From assembly GCF_025137375.1 (NCBI RefSeq), contig NZ_CP073720.1:8022501-8086500 (forward strand): a DNA stretch of 64,000 bases, in the 5' to 3' direction. Of this stretch, positions 15,012 to 22,887 are shown one piece after another. Below the pieces are notes generated by a model, which was not told where the DNA came from, did not search any database, and saw only the letters and a program-made list of their open reading frames with translations. Position numbers and translations under genes: made by a program. The DNA comes from Dactylosporangium fulvum. GTDB lineage: Bacteria > Actinomycetota > Actinomycetes > Mycobacteriales > Micromonosporaceae. The stretch's first letter is position 1. The number at the start of each line of letters is the position of its first letter.

Positions 15012-17495
15012 TCACACTCCGCGCAGTACCGCGCCGTGCCGCTCGGCGGCGACCGCCACGGCAGCGTCACGCGCCGCGATCGCCTCCTCACCGGTGAGCG
15101 TCCGGTCCGGAGCACGGAACGTGAGCTTGTACGCAAGGGACTTGCGCCCCTCGCCGAGCTGCGCGCCCGAGTACACGTCGAACAGCCGCACCGACTCCAG
15201 CAACGGCCCGGCGCCCTCGGTGAGCGCCGCCTCGACGTCCGCGGCCGGGGTGGCCGCGTCGACGACGAGCGCCACGTCGATCAGTGCCGTCGGGAACGAC
15301 GACAGCCGTGGCGCGACGGCCGCGCCCGGAATCGGCAGCGCGTCGAGATCGAGCTCCATCGCCACGGTCCGGCGGGGCAGGTCGAGATCGGCACAGACGG
15401 CCGGGTGAAGCTCACCCGCATGACCGACCACCGTGTCACCCACGAGGAGAGCGGCGCACCGGCCCGGATGCCACGGCGCGACGGCCGCGGCACGGACGGT
15501 GAGCTCGACCCCGGCGGCCGCGGCGACGATGCGCGCCGCCTCGACCGCGTCGGCCCAGTCGGCCGAGCGGCCGCCACCCCACCAGCCGCCGGGCTGCGCG
15601 TCACCGGCCACGACCGCGGCGGCGTGCCACGGCTGCCGCGGCAGCAGCGCGTCGGCGGCGGCGAGTTCCTCGGCCGGCGGCGGGCCGTCGACCCCGGCGG
15701 ACGGCGCCACCTCGACCGGGCCGTCCGGCAGGAATACGAGGCCGATCTCGAACAGCGCCACGTCCCGCATGCCGCGACCGAGGTTGCGCCGCAGCGTGGC
15801 GAGCAGCGGCGGCAGCAGCGTGGTGCGCATCCCGGGCTCCTCGTCGGAGAGCGGGTTGCGCAGCAGGACGGCGTCGCGGCGCGGGTCGTCGGCCGGGATG
15901 CGCATCGCGTCGAGGGTCGCCGCTCCCACGAACGGATAGTTCAGCGTCTCGACGTAGCCGGCGTCGGCCAGCGCCCGACCGACCGTACGCCGGCGTCGCT
16001 GCGGCGCGGTGAGCCCGTTGCCGGGTGGGGCGATCGGCAGCACACTCGGGATCCGGTCGTAGCCGTCGAGCCGCAGCACCTCCTCGGCCAGGTCCGCCGG
16101 GTCGTTGAGGTCGTGCCGCCAGGTCGGCGGGGCGACCGTGACCGAGTCGCCGTCGACCTGCGTCTGCGCGCCGATCATCGTCAGCACCTCGAGCACCCGC
16201 TCCGGGCTGTAGTCGATGCCGGCCAGCTCGGACGGGCGCGTCAGCGACATGCTGATCGACGTCGGCGGCACCACCGCGTAGACGTCGGTGACCTGTGGGG
16301 AGATCGTGCCGCCGCCGTATTCGGCGAGCAGCGCGGCCGCACGGGCGCACGCCGCCGCCGTGATCTGCGGGTCGACGCCCCGCTCGTACCGCTTGCCGGC
16401 CTCGCTCGGCAGCTTGTGCCGGCGGATGGTCCGGGCCACCGACAACGGATCCCAGTGCGCCGCCTCGAACAGCACGTCGACGGTCGTCGGGGACACCTCC
16501 GTGGTGGTGCCGCCCATGACCGCGGCCAGCGACACCGCGCCGGTGTCGTCGGCGATGACGACGTCCTCCGGGTGCAGCGTCCGCTTGACCCCGTCGAGCG
16601 TGGTCAGCGTCTCCCCCACGGTGGCACGGCGGACGACCAGCGGGCCGGTGAGCTGGGCCAGGTCCCAGGCGTGCATCGGCTGGCCGAGCTCGATCATCAC
16701 GTAGTTGGTGATGTCGACCGGCAGCGAGATCGACCGGATGCCGGCGACGGCGAGCCGCTGCTTCATCCACTCCGGCGTCGGTGCGAGCGGCGCGACGCCG
16801 CGGACGGCCACGGCGGTGAACCGGTCGCACGCCACGCTGTCGCGGACGTCGATCCGGTACGCCTCGGTGCCGTCACCCTCCAGCGGGACGATCGCGGCGA
16901 CCGGGTCGCGGTAGGCGCCGCCGAGCGAGTGCGACAGCTCCCGCGCGATGCCACGGACCGAGAAGCAGTACCCGCGGTCGGGCGTGACGTTGATGTCGAC
17001 CACGACGTCGTCGAGGCCGACGACCGGCCGGGCCTCTTGGCCGGGCTTCACAGGCGGATCGGTGTCCGGCGGCAGCACGATGATGCCGGCGTGCTCGTCG
17101 CTGATGCCGAGTTCCTTGGCCGAGCAGATCATGCCGTTGGACATGTGCCCGTAGGTCTTGCGGGCCGAGATCGCGAACCCGCCGGGCAGGACGGCGCCGG
17201 GCAGCGCGACCACGACGAGGTCACCCTCGGCGAAGTTGCGGGCGCCGCAGATGATGCCCTGGGGCTGCTCCGCTCCGACGTCGACCAGGCAGTACCGGAT
17301 CGGCTTCTTGAGCCCTTGCAGTTCCTCGATGTTCTCGACGCGGCCGACCACGAGCGGCCCCTCGACGGCGGCGCCGGTGTCGGCCATCTCCTCGACCTCG
17401 AGGCCGACCTTGACCAGCGCCTTCTCCAGCCCGTCGGCGTCGAGGTCCGCGGGCAGGTCGACGTGCTCGCGCAGCCAGGACAGCGTTACGCGCAC
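15012..17495 (-). CDS. pheT: Phenylalanyl-tRNA synthetase beta chain
   Basis: 827-residue bacterial-type beta subunit of the alpha2-beta2 synthetase. Order: N-terminal domain, OB-fold tRNA-binding region (about 40-150), B3/B4 editing domain, B5 DNA-binding-like region, catalytic-like core and C-terminal anticodon-binding ferredoxin fold (last ~95 residues, DVALVVD to the end). The GTG start lies one nt after the pheS stop with GGGAGG six nt before it, so the two are coupled. Confidence 0.96.
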   Translation of the reverse strand: MRVTLSWLREHVDLPADLDADGLEKALVKVGLEVEEMADTGAAVEGPLVVGRVENIEELQGLKKPIRYCLVDVGAEQPQGIICGARNFAEGDLVVVALPGAVLPGGFAISARKTYGHMSNGMICSAKELGISDEHAGIIVLPPDTDPPVKPGQEARPVVGLDDVVVDINVTPDRGYCFSVRGIARELSHSLGGAYRDPVAAIVPLEGDGTEAYRIDVRDSVACDRFTAVAVRGVAPLAPTPEWMKQRLAVAGIRSISLPVDITNYVMIELGQPMHAWDLAQLTGPLVVRRATVGETLTTLDGVKRTLHPEDVVIADDTGAVSLAAVMGGTTTEVSPTTVDVLFEAAHWDPLSVARTIRRHKLPSEAGKRYERGVDPQITAAACARAAALLAEYGGGTISPQVTDVYAVVPPTSISMSLTRPSELAGIDYSPERVLEVLTMIGAQTQVDGDSVTVAPPTWRHDLNDPADLAEEVLRLDGYDRIPSVLPIAPPGNGLTAPQRRRRTVGRALADAGYVETLNYPFVGAATLDAMRIPADDPRRDAVLLRNPLSDEEPGMRTTLLPPLLATLRRNLGRGMRDVALFEIGLVFLPDGPVEVAPSAGVDGPPPAEELAAADALLPRQPWHAAAVVAGDAQPGGWWGGGRSADWADAVEAARIVAAAAGVELTVRAAAVAPWHPGRCAALLVGDTVVGHAGELHPAVCADLDLPRRTVAMELDLDALPIPGAAVAPRLSSFPTALIDVALVVDAATPAADVEAALTEGAGPLLESVRLFDVYSGAQLGEGRKSLAYKLTFRAPDRTLTGEEAIAARDAAVAVAAERHGAVLRGV

Positions 17496-17496
17496 C

Positions 17497-18576
17497 TCAT
17501 GCCTCCCATCCGAACGCCCGCGCGTACCGCACGTCGCCCTCCACCATGTCGCGCATGTCGCTCGCCTCGTTGCGGAACATGAGTGTCCGCTCGATGCCCA
17601 TGCCGAACGCGAACCCGGAGTACTCGTCCGGGTTGATGCCGCAGGCGCGCAGCACCCGCGGGTTGACCATGCCGCAGCCGCCCCACTCGACCCAGCGCGG
17701 GCCGTCGCGGTGCTGCGGGAACCACAGGTCCATCTCGGCGCCCGGCTCGACGAACGGGAAGTACGACGGGCGCAGGCGGGTCTTCGCCTCCGGGCCGAAC
17801 ATCATCCGGGCGAAGTGGTCCAGCGTCCCCTTGAGGTGCGCCATCGTGATGCCCTTGTCCACGACCAGGCCTTCGACCTGGTGGAACACCGGCGTGTGCG
17901 TGGCGTCGAGCTCGTCGGTGCGGTACACGCGGCCGGGGCAGACGATGTAGATCGGCGGCTTCCGGGTGGTCATCGTGCGCGCCTGCACCGGCGAGGTGTG
18001 GGTGCGCAGGACCAGCCGCGAGTCGTCCTCGACCCCGGTGGCGGCGACGAAGAACGTGTCCATCATCGACCGGGCCGGGTGGTCCGGGTGCATGTTGAGG
18101 GCGTCGAAGTTGTACCACTCCCACTCGGCCTCGGGGCCCTCGGCGACCTCGTAGCCCATGCCGACGAACAGGTCGGCGACCCGCTCCATGAGGCTGGTCA
18201 GGGGGTGCTGGGCACCCACCGGCCGGCGGTCGGCCGGCAGCGTGACGTCGACGGCCTCCTCGACCAGGACACGCTCCTCCCGCTCCGCGGTGAGGGTGGC
18301 GAGCCGGGCGTCGTAGGCGGCCTGGACGGCGACGCGGGCGAGGTTGACCCGCTTGCCGGCGTCGGCCTTCGCGGCCGGCGGGAGGCTGCCGATCTCGCGG
18401 CGGGCCAGGGACACGGGCGCGCGGTCGCCGAGGTGGTGGTGCTTCAGCGCGGCGAGCGCGTCGAGATCGGCCGCGCCGGCGAACGCCTTGTCGGCCGCGG
18501 CGACGGCGTCGTCGAGGGCGCTCTGGTCGAGCAGCGCGGCCTGTTTCGGATCATACGGATCATTGCGGTACGTCAT
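17497..18576 (-). CDS. pheS: Phenylalanyl-tRNA synthetase alpha chain
   Basis: 359-residue class II catalytic subunit. N-terminal coiled-coil helix pair for tRNA (about residues 1-90), motif 2 region YRTDELDATHTPVFHQVEGL, motif 3 GMGIERTLMFRN, and phenylalanine-pocket VEWGGCGMVNP. ATG at 18574-18576. A possible -10 TACACT (18610-18615 on the complement) lies about 34 nt upstream with no clear -35. I looked for a T-box leader and saw none. Confidence 0.96.
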   Translation of the reverse strand: MTYRNDPYDPKQAALLDQSALDDAVAAADKAFAGAADLDALAALKHHHLGDRAPVSLARREIGSLPPAAKADAGKRVNLARVAVQAAYDARLATLTAEREERVLVEEAVDVTLPADRRPVGAQHPLTSLMERVADLFVGMGYEVAEGPEAEWEWYNFDALNMHPDHPARSMMDTFFVAATGVEDDSRLVLRTHTSPVQARTMTTRKPPIYIVCPGRVYRTDELDATHTPVFHQVEGLVVDKGITMAHLKGTLDHFARMMFGPEAKTRLRPSYFPFVEPGAEMDLWFPQHRDGPRWVEWGGCGMVNPRVLRACGINPDEYSGFAFGMGIERTLMFRNEASDMRDMVEGDVRYARAFGWEA

Positions 18577-18707
18577 CAGACTCTTCCCACAGCGAGATTG
18601 GCCTCGGACAGTGTAGTGAGGACCGCCCGCCGGTCGTGGGAGACGTCAGGAGGAGCCGTGTCGTCCCGTCCGCCCACCGTCACCGGCGGGCCACATAAAC
18701 AGGACGC

Positions 18708-19478
18708 TCATTCGGACTCCCTCATCGCTTTCGCGGAACTGTACAAGCATACGGCGGCCGCCGCAGCGAGATTCAGGCTCTCGGCGCCGCCGAGGATCGG
18801 CACCCGCACCCGTGCGTCGGCGAGCTCCTTGAGGGCGGCCGGGAGGCCGTGCGCCTCCGAACCGAACAGCCAGGCGGTCGGCCGGGCCGGCGCCGGCAGC
18901 TCGAACAGGTCGGTCTCGCCGTAGCCGTCGGCGGCCAGCACCTGCAGCCCGCTCTCCCGCAAGGCGGCCACGGCGGCCACGGCGTCGCGGACACGGACCA
19001 CGTCGACGTGGAACAGGCTGCCGGCCGACGCGCGGACGGCCTTGCCGTTGTACGGGTCGACGCTGTCACCGGCGAAGACGACGACGGTCGCCCCGGCCGC
19101 GTCGGCGGTGCGCAGGACGGTCCCCGCGTTGCCGGGGTCGCGGATGTCGGCGCAGACGGCGACGAGCCGCGGCCGGCGGTCGAGCGCTTCGCGCAGCGAC
19201 ACGTCCCGCTGCCGGCAGACCGCCACCAGGCCCTGCGGCTGGACGGTCTCGGTGAGCGCCTGGAGCGCGTCGTCGTCGACGAGGCTCGCGTCGTGCGTGA
19301 GCTCGGGGTGACGGGCGCGTGCCTCGTCGGTGCAGAACACCTCGACGACCACGCCGGCCTTCAGCGCCTCGCGGACCGCCTGGGGCCCTTCGGCCAGGAA
19401 GCGGCCCGTCTCGTCCCGGTCCCGGCGGCGTTGCAGGCGCCGGGCAGCGACAACCCGGGGCGTCCGAACGGTGAACAC
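18708..19478 (-). CDS. SPOUT (TrmH/TsnR-type) RNA 2'-O-methyltransferase
   Basis: About 256 residues. N-terminal L30e-like substrate-binding domain with RRDRDETGRFLAEG, then the SPOUT domain with ADIRDPGNAGTVLRTADAAG (motif 1), LFGSEAHGLP (motif 2) and ESLNLAAAAAVCLY (motif 3), the SAM knot residues. Actinobacterial orthologues between rplT and pheS are annotated as TsnR-like rRNA methyltransferases; the target nucleotide is unknown. The long frame overlaps rplT, so GTG at 19476-19478 is used; this start sits inside a hairpin. Confidence 0.9.
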   Translation of the reverse strand: MFTVRTPRVVAARRLQRRRDRDETGRFLAEGPQAVREALKAGVVVEVFCTDEARARHPELTHDASLVDDDALQALTETVQPQGLVAVCRQRDVSLREALDRRPRLVAVCADIRDPGNAGTVLRTADAAGATVVVFAGDSVDPYNGKAVRASAGSLFHVDVVRVRDAVAAVAALRESGLQVLAADGYGETDLFELPAPARPTAWLFGSEAHGLPAALKELADARVRVPILGGAESLNLAAAAAVCLYSSAKAMRESE

Positions 19479-19487
19479 CCCGGGTTG
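19451..19487 (-). terminator. Hairpin across the start of the methyltransferase gene
   Basis: CAACCCGGGG (19451-19460) pairs with CCCCGGGTTG (19478-19487), perfect over 10 bp, starting 11 nt after the rplT stop. It can act as a partial terminator after rplT and also hides the methyltransferase start codon at 19476-19478, so it may reduce expression of that gene. Confidence 0.6.
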
Positions 19488-19497
19488 ACGGGAACGG

Positions 19498-19860
19498 TCA
19501 GGCTGCGGCAACGGCCGTCTTCGCCACCTGGACCAGGCCGCTGAACGCCTTCGCGTCGCTGACGGCGAGCTCGGCGAGGATCTTGCGGTCCACCTCGACA
19601 CCGGCCAGGCGCAGGCCCTGGATCAGCCGGTTGTAGGTGAGGCCGTTCGCGCGGGCCGCGGCGTTGATCCGGGTGATCCACAGCTGGCGGAAGTCACCCT
19701 TCCGGTCACGCCGGTCGCGGTAGGCGTACTGCATCGAGTGCAGCACCTGCTCCTTGGCCTTGCGGTACAGCCGCGAGCGCTGCCCGCGGTAGCCGCTGGC
19801 GGTCTCCAGGACGGTGCGGCGCTTCTTCTGGGCGTTCACTGCCCGCTTCACGCGTGCCAC
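19498..19860 (-). CDS. rplT: 50S ribosomal protein L20
   Basis: 120 residues; typical VKRAVNAQKKRR N-terminal basic tail and globular domain with WITRINAAARANGLTYNRLI. Early 23S rRNA assembly protein and, in several bacteria, translational regulator of its own operon. GTG start with GAGGAG nine nt upstream. Confidence 0.97.
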   Translation of the reverse strand: MARVKRAVNAQKKRRTVLETASGYRGQRSRLYRKAKEQVLHSMQYAYRDRRDRKGDFRQLWITRINAAARANGLTYNRLIQGLRLAGVEVDRKILAELAVSDAKAFSGLVQVAKTAVAAA

Positions 19861-19881
19861 GGTTCGTTACTCCTCATGCGA

Positions 19882-19906
19882 GACCGGCCCCTGGCTCGGG
19901 CCGGTC
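19882..19906 (-). other. Hairpin between rpmI and rplT
   Basis: GACCGGCCC (19882-19890) pairs with GGGCCGGTC (19898-19906) around a 7-nt loop. It lies 38 nt after the rpmI stop and just before the rplT ribosome-binding site. Could stabilise mRNA or mediate L20 control. Confidence 0.55.
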
Positions 19907-19944
19907 GAAAAGTCGAAAAGGTCGGGGGGTTGTGGCGCCGCGTG

Positions 19945-20139
19945 TTACCGGCCGAGCAACTTGTTGACGCGCGCGGTCTCCGACTTGGCGAGCTCGACCG
20001 TGCCGCTCAGGCGACGGGTCCGCTTGCTGGGCTTGACCTCCAGCAGGTGGCGCTTGCCGGCCGGCTCCGCGAGGATCTTGCCGCGTCCGGTGATCTTCAC
20101 GCGCTTCTTCATCCCGGAGTGCGGTTTGAACTTCGGCAT
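19945..20139 (-). CDS. rpmI: 50S ribosomal protein L35
   Basis: 64 residues starting MPKFKPHSGMKKRVK, the invariant start of L35, with basic GKRHLLEVKPSKRTRRL. ATG at 20137-20139; the longer open frame adds only leader sequence. Confidence 0.97.
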   Translation of the reverse strand: MPKFKPHSGMKKRVKITGRGKILAEPAGKRHLLEVKPSKRTRRLSGTVELAKSETARVNKLLGR

Positions 20140-20167
20140 GCTTGTGCTGCCCTTCATCAGGTTGCGT

Positions 20168-20199
20168 CGGCACCCTGTCCTTGCCTGAGCAGGGTGCCG
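20168..20199 (-). other. Hairpin between infC and rpmI
   Basis: CGGCACCCTG (20168-20177) and CAGGGTGCCG (20190-20199) form a perfect 10-bp stem with a 12-nt loop in the infC-rpmI spacer. No T-run follows. Possible partial terminator, processing site or L20-binding structure. Confidence 0.55.
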
Positions 20200-20279
20200 T
20201 GACGCTCCGGCGCGCAGCCGGGACTCCGCGCTGTGCGGGGCCCGCCCGCACGTCGCGGTTGGTGGATATGACGGTGCGG

Positions 20280-20900
20280 TTATGCCTTGTCGGCGGTGAC
20301 GACCTCGGGCAGCTCGGTGGGTGTTTCGCCCTCCGAGCTCGTGCCGCCGTCCGCCTTGGTCTCGCGGGACTGGGTCGCCGCGGCCTTCACGTTGCGGTGC
20401 GGTGCCAAGACCATGATCATGTTACGGCCGTCCTGCTTGGGCGCGGCCTCGACGAAGCCCAGCTCCGAGATCTCCTCCGAGAGCTTGCGCAGCAGCCGGA
20501 ACCCCAGTTCCGGGCGGCTCTGCTCGCGGCCACGGAACATGATCGTTACCTTGACCTTGTCGCCCGCCTTCAGGAACCGCACCACGTGACCCTTCTTGGT
20601 CTCATAGTCGTGCGGATCGATCTTCGGGCGGAGCTTCATCTCCTTGATGACGGTCTGCTGCTGGTTACGCCGGGCTTCCCGGGCCTTGAGCGCGCTCTCG
20701 TACTTGAACTTGCCGAAGTCCATGAGCTTGCAGACGGGCGGGCGTGCCATGGGCGCAACTTCGACCAGGTCCAAGTCCACGTCGGCGGCCAGCTGGAGCG
20801 CGCGCTCGAGCGGGACGATGCCCACCTGCTCACCCTCCGGGCCGACCAGCCGGACCTCACGTGCCCGGATCTGCTCGTTGACGCGTGGCTCGACGCTGAT
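20280..20900 (-). CDS. infC: Translation initiation factor IF-3, with AUC start codon
   Basis: 206 residues. N-terminal IF3 domain (RVNEQIRAREVRLVG), linker helix KFKYESALKAREARRNQ, C-terminal domain with KEMKLRPKIDPHDYETK and FRGREQSRPELG. The conserved N-terminus can only be reached from the ATC at 20898-20900: the frame has a TGA eight codons upstream and no ATG, GTG or TTG in between, and GAGGAGG (20905-20911) lies 4 nt before ATC. Rare start codons on infC are known to let IF3 repress its own translation. A start at the internal GTG (MGIVP) would delete the first ~25 residues. Confidence 0.93.
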   Translation of the reverse strand: MSVEPRVNEQIRAREVRLVGPEGEQVGIVPLERALQLAADVDLDLVEVAPMARPPVCKLMDFGKFKYESALKAREARRNQQQTVIKEMKLRPKIDPHDYETKKGHVVRFLKAGDKVKVTIMFRGREQSRPELGFRLLRKLSEEISELGFVEAAPKQDGRNMIMVLAPHRNVKAAATQSRETKADGGTSSEGETPTELPEVVTADKA

Positions 20901-21180
20901 GTGGCCTCCTCGATCGGTGTTTCACTCTGGTGGTCGACGCGCATCCGCGGCTTCGGACGCCTGTTACATCCGGCGCCGGGGCACTCCACGCCCTGGCGAG
21001 CTGCCACGACGCTCAAAACGGAAAAGCCCCGCCGCGCTGCGCGCATGCGAGGGCCCAATCGACCAACCGCAGCCTGATGGCCTTGGCGGTCAGACCGGAC
21101 CCGGCTGCCTAGAGCTGCACGGGTGGGAGCTTTGCTCCGCTTCGAACACCCCGTCACGGACGGGATGCGGTCGACGACGG
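20901..21180 (-). promoter_or_regulatory. Long infC leader region
   Basis: 280 bp between the PH-domain gene and infC on the same strand, without a gene. It carries the attenuator-like structure and the infC ribosome-binding site. Its promoter is not clear; the length and structure suggest leader control of infC-rpmI-rplT. Confidence 0.5.
21014..21057 (-). terminator. Putative attenuator in the infC leader
   Basis: On the minus transcript a GC-rich hairpin-forming run (GGGCCC at 21051-21056 against GGGGC at 21026-21030, with GC-rich sequence between) is followed by CTTTTCCGTTTT (21014-21027). This is one of few T-rich tracts in the window and lies about 115 nt upstream of the infC start, far from any other gene's 3' end. 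It looks like an intrinsic terminator inside a leader of 100-280 nt. Confidence 0.55.
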
Positions 21181-21642
21181 CTACTCTACCACGCCAGCCG
21201 CGCGGCTCGCCGTGTGCAGGGCACGCAGCCGGCGAGCCGCCTGGACGGCGTGCTCCTTGTCGGTCATCTGCACCGCCATCACCGCGACCCGCTCGTCGTC
21301 GTTCAGGTCGAGCGTGAGCCACGGGGTGCCCCGGCCGAAGGTCACCGCCCGCACCACGTCCCACGGCAGGTCGTAGGAGCCGACGATGTTGCGCACCCGC
21401 ACCCCGTGCTCGTCGGCGTCGACGCGCGGGCGGGTCATCAGCAGGATGCCCGCTGCCGCGCACAGGCCGAGGCCGATCATCGCCGCCTGGTCGCCGCGCT
21501 GGAAGTAGCCCGGCCCGTCACCGGTCGGCCCGTGCAGGCCGAGGGCGATCAGGGTGAAGACCACGACGACGATCGGCGCCAGGACATATGCCACGACGCG
21601 CGCCTTGCGCGGCCGTGCGGTGACGGTGCCAGTGCTGCTCAC
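21181..21642 (-). CDS. PH-domain membrane protein
   Basis: 153 residues: short cytoplasmic N-terminus, two membrane helices (YVLAPIVVVVFTLIALGL and MIGLGLCAAAGILLM), then a bacterial PH-like domain with VDADEHGVRVRNIVGSYDLPWDVVRAVTFGRG, the pattern of small actinobacterial PH proteins. Function unknown. GTG start; 16 nt upstream of it ends hisG, so it is probably co-transcribed with hisG. Confidence 0.85.
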   Translation of the reverse strand: MSSTGTVTARPRKARVVAYVLAPIVVVVFTLIALGLHGPTGDGPGYFQRGDQAAMIGLGLCAAAGILLMTRPRVDADEHGVRVRNIVGSYDLPWDVVRAVTFGRGTPWLTLDLNDDERVAVMAVQMTDKEHAVQAARRLRALHTASRAAGVVE

Positions 21643-21658
21643 AGTCTGAAGTCTGCCA

Positions 21659-22513
21659 CTACAGCCGGCAGGCGTGGATGTCGGTCACCAGGATGGCCCG
21701 CGCGCCCACGTCGTAGAGCTCGTCCATGATCCGGTGCATCTCGACGCGCTGGACCATCGCCTGCACCGCCACCCAGCCCTCGCGGTGCAGCGGGGAGATG
21801 GTCGGCGACTCGATGCCCGGGGTCAGCGCCACCGCGGCGTCGAGCGAGTCGGCGCGCACGTCGTAGGCGAGCATCACGTAGCGGCGCGCCACCAGCACAC
21901 CCTGCAGACGGCGCAACAGCTGGTTGGCGGCGGCCGGCAGCTCACCCGCGCCGGCCCGGCGGATCAGCACCGCCGACGACTTGAGGATCGGCTCGCCGAT
22001 CGTCTCCAGGCCGGCCTGGCGCAGCGTGGCGCCGGTCTCCACCACGTCGGCGATGACGTCGGCGACGCCCAGGCGGATGGCGTTCTCCACCGCGCCGTCC
22101 AGCCGGATCACCTCGGCCTGGACGGCGCGCTCGGCGAAGTACCGCTGCATGACCCCCGGATAGGCGGTGGCGACCCGCAGGCCGGCGAGGTCCGCGGGCT
22201 CCGACCCCTTCAGCGAGCCCGGCACGGCGGCGAAACGGAAGGTGGCCCGGGCGAAGCCCAGGTCGAGCAGCTCCTCGGCGTCGCTCTCGGCGTCGATAAG
22301 CAGGTCACGGCCGGTGACGCCGAGGTCGAGGTCGCCCGACCCGACGTACGTGGCGATGTCGCGGGGACGCAGGTAGAAGAACTCGACGTCGTTGGCGACG
22401 TCGCGGCACAGCAGGTCCTTCTGGTCGGACCGCTGGCGATACCCGGCCTCCTGCAGCATCTGGGCGGCAGGTCCGGAGAGGGTTCCTTTGTTCGGGACGG
22501 CGATACGCAGCAC
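21659..22513 (-). CDS. hisG: ATP phosphoribosyltransferase (long form)
   Basis: First step of histidine synthesis. 284 residues, the long HisG with a C-terminal ACT-like regulatory domain, so no HisZ partner is needed. N-terminal VPNKGTLSG, central DLDLGVTGRDLL, PRPP-binding ADVIADVVETGATLRQAGL, C-terminal PTISPLHREGWVAVQAMV. GTG start. Forms hisE-hisG with the gene 45 nt upstream; the rest of the pathway is elsewhere. Confidence 0.96.
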   Translation of the reverse strand: MLRIAVPNKGTLSGPAAQMLQEAGYRQRSDQKDLLCRDVANDVEFFYLRPRDIATYVGSGDLDLGVTGRDLLIDAESDAEELLDLGFARATFRFAAVPGSLKGSEPADLAGLRVATAYPGVMQRYFAERAVQAEVIRLDGAVENAIRLGVADVIADVVETGATLRQAGLETIGEPILKSSAVLIRRAGAGELPAAANQLLRRLQGVLVARRYVMLAYDVRADSLDAAVALTPGIESPTISPLHREGWVAVQAMVQRVEMHRIMDELYDVGARAILVTDIHACRL

Positions 22514-22558
22514 GGGACGGCTCCTAAGTCGATCGGCGGGGAACGGCGGGGTGTCCGA

Positions 22559-22822
22559 CTACAGATGTCGGTACACGTCCTCCAGCTCCAGGCCGGTCGC
22601 CAGCATCAGGCACTGCACCTGGTAGAGCAGCTGCGACAGCTCCTCGGCGGTGCGCTCACGCCCTTCGTGCTCGGCCGCCATCCAGCTCTCGGCGGCCTCC
22701 TCGACGACCTTCTTGCCGATGAAGTGCACGCCCTTCTCCAGCGCCGCGACGGTGCCGGATCCGGGGGTGCCCGCCGCGGCCTTGGCGGCCAGCTCGGCGA
22801 ACAGCTCGTCGAAGGTCTTCAC
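22559..22822 (-). CDS. hisE: Phosphoribosyl-ATP pyrophosphatase
   Basis: 87-residue MazG-fold enzyme acting right after HisG. The metal-binding KKVVEEAAESWMAAEHE (ExxE) helix and ELSQLLYQVQCLMLA are present. GTG at 22820-22822 matches the usual MKTFDELF start; the longer frame is a shadow of the GerMN gene. A second GTG two codons earlier is possible. Confidence 0.94.
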   Translation of the reverse strand: MKTFDELFAELAAKAAAGTPGSGTVAALEKGVHFIGKKVVEEAAESWMAAEHEGRERTAEELSQLLYQVQCLMLATGLELEDVYRHL

Positions 22823-22887
22823 GGGCACGAATTGTCGCAGGAGCGGCCGCCCTGCCGGAAGCCGGATCACGACAGGCGTGTCCTGCC

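Noticed and set aside
18577..18707. Possible T-box leader before pheS
   Set aside because: No AGGGTGG T-box sequence, no specifier loop pattern, and the interval is too short.
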